Origin: an uncultured Prevotella sp.
Lineage (GTDB): Bacteria; Bacteroidota; Bacteroidia; Bacteroidales; Bacteroidaceae
NCBI GenBank assembly: GCA_934217675.1
Contig: CAKQCV010000043.1
Coordinates: 1-23,672, forward strand
Direction of reading: 5' to 3'
Length of the DNA stretch: 23,672 nt
Part shown: piece after piece, positions 23,598 to 23,672 of the stretch
How positions within the stretch are numbered: position 1 is the first letter of the stretch
Layout: every line of letters starts with the position of its first letter
Position numbers and translations under genes: made by a program
Notes under the pieces: generated by a model
What the model was told of the DNA's origin: nothing
Seen by the model: the letters and a program-made list of their open reading frames with translations, nothing else
The model's database searches: none

Positions 23598-23672
23598 TCA
23601 AAATCCTTCGACCAATTTTTCATATTCGCTCCTATAAATCATGTATTGAGTTCTTGCTTCTATCACATTGCT
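23598..23672 (-). CDS. C-terminus of a leftward gene running off the window
   Basis: The last 24 codons are open to the right edge and end with TGA at 23600-23598. The visible residues end in TQYMIYRSEYEKLVEGF, which has normal protein-like composition (mixed charged and aromatic residues). This is too short to assign a family. The AT-rich intergenic DNA to its left supports the stop being real. Confidence 0.4.
   Translation of the reverse strand, partial: SNVIEARTQYMIYRSEYEKLVEGF

Overview
The window looks like a chromosomal segment of a Bacteroidota species, most likely Prevotella or a close relative. Several intergenic regions carry the Bacteroidota promoter pattern (TTTG near -33, TAnnTTTG near -7, about 19-23 bases apart). 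Shine-Dalgarno sequences are mostly weak or absent, intergenic DNA is AT-rich, and the gene families (TonB cluster, PorT-like barrel, Porin_O_P-like barrel, two-cluster 4Fe-4S ferredoxin) fit this phylum. The genus is an inference.

Left part (1-12328) is ordinary core genome. It starts with the 3' part of a TonB gene, followed by a substrate-binding lipoprotein and a TPR protein that belong to the same envelope cluster. Then come a 56-residue ferredoxin on the minus strand, a PorT-like outer-membrane barrel followed by rmuC, and a leftward pair rsmI plus a coiled-coil lipoprotein. Next are tdk with an AI-2E-family membrane protein, and a leftward pair of a porin and a nucleoside-recognition (Gate) membrane protein. 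A tRNA-Lys(TTT) with its own promoter and a UUCG terminator closes this part.

Middle part (12371-22021) holds an MBL-fold hydrolase and then a rightward block. This block is an XRE/ImmA-IrrE regulator-protease, a possible 22-codon micro-ORF, cas12a (1281 aa), cas4, cas1, cas2, a 176-base leader and a CRISPR array. Cas12a has the complete RuvC triad and Nuc arginine, and Cas4-Cas1-Cas2 have intact motifs, so this is an apparently complete type V-A system. The array has 26 identical 36-base repeats, 26 spacers of 26-30 bases and a truncated 27th repeat. No promoter is visible between the XRE/ImmA gene and cas12a, so the regulator may be co-transcribed with the cas genes. The leader has a strong promoter match whose -33 box lies inside a perfect palindrome, and a degenerate copy of the repeat's hairpin core.

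Right part (22022-23672) is about 1.65 kb with almost no credible coding. It holds a pair of roughly 70-base inverted repeats (MITE-like or REP-like), a hairpin, a possible decayed LysM-like gene, a 44-codon leftward ORF with an upstream palindrome, several AGTGGCAAT motifs, and the last 24 codons of a leftward gene that runs off the right edge. It looks like degraded accessory DNA flanking the CRISPR locus.
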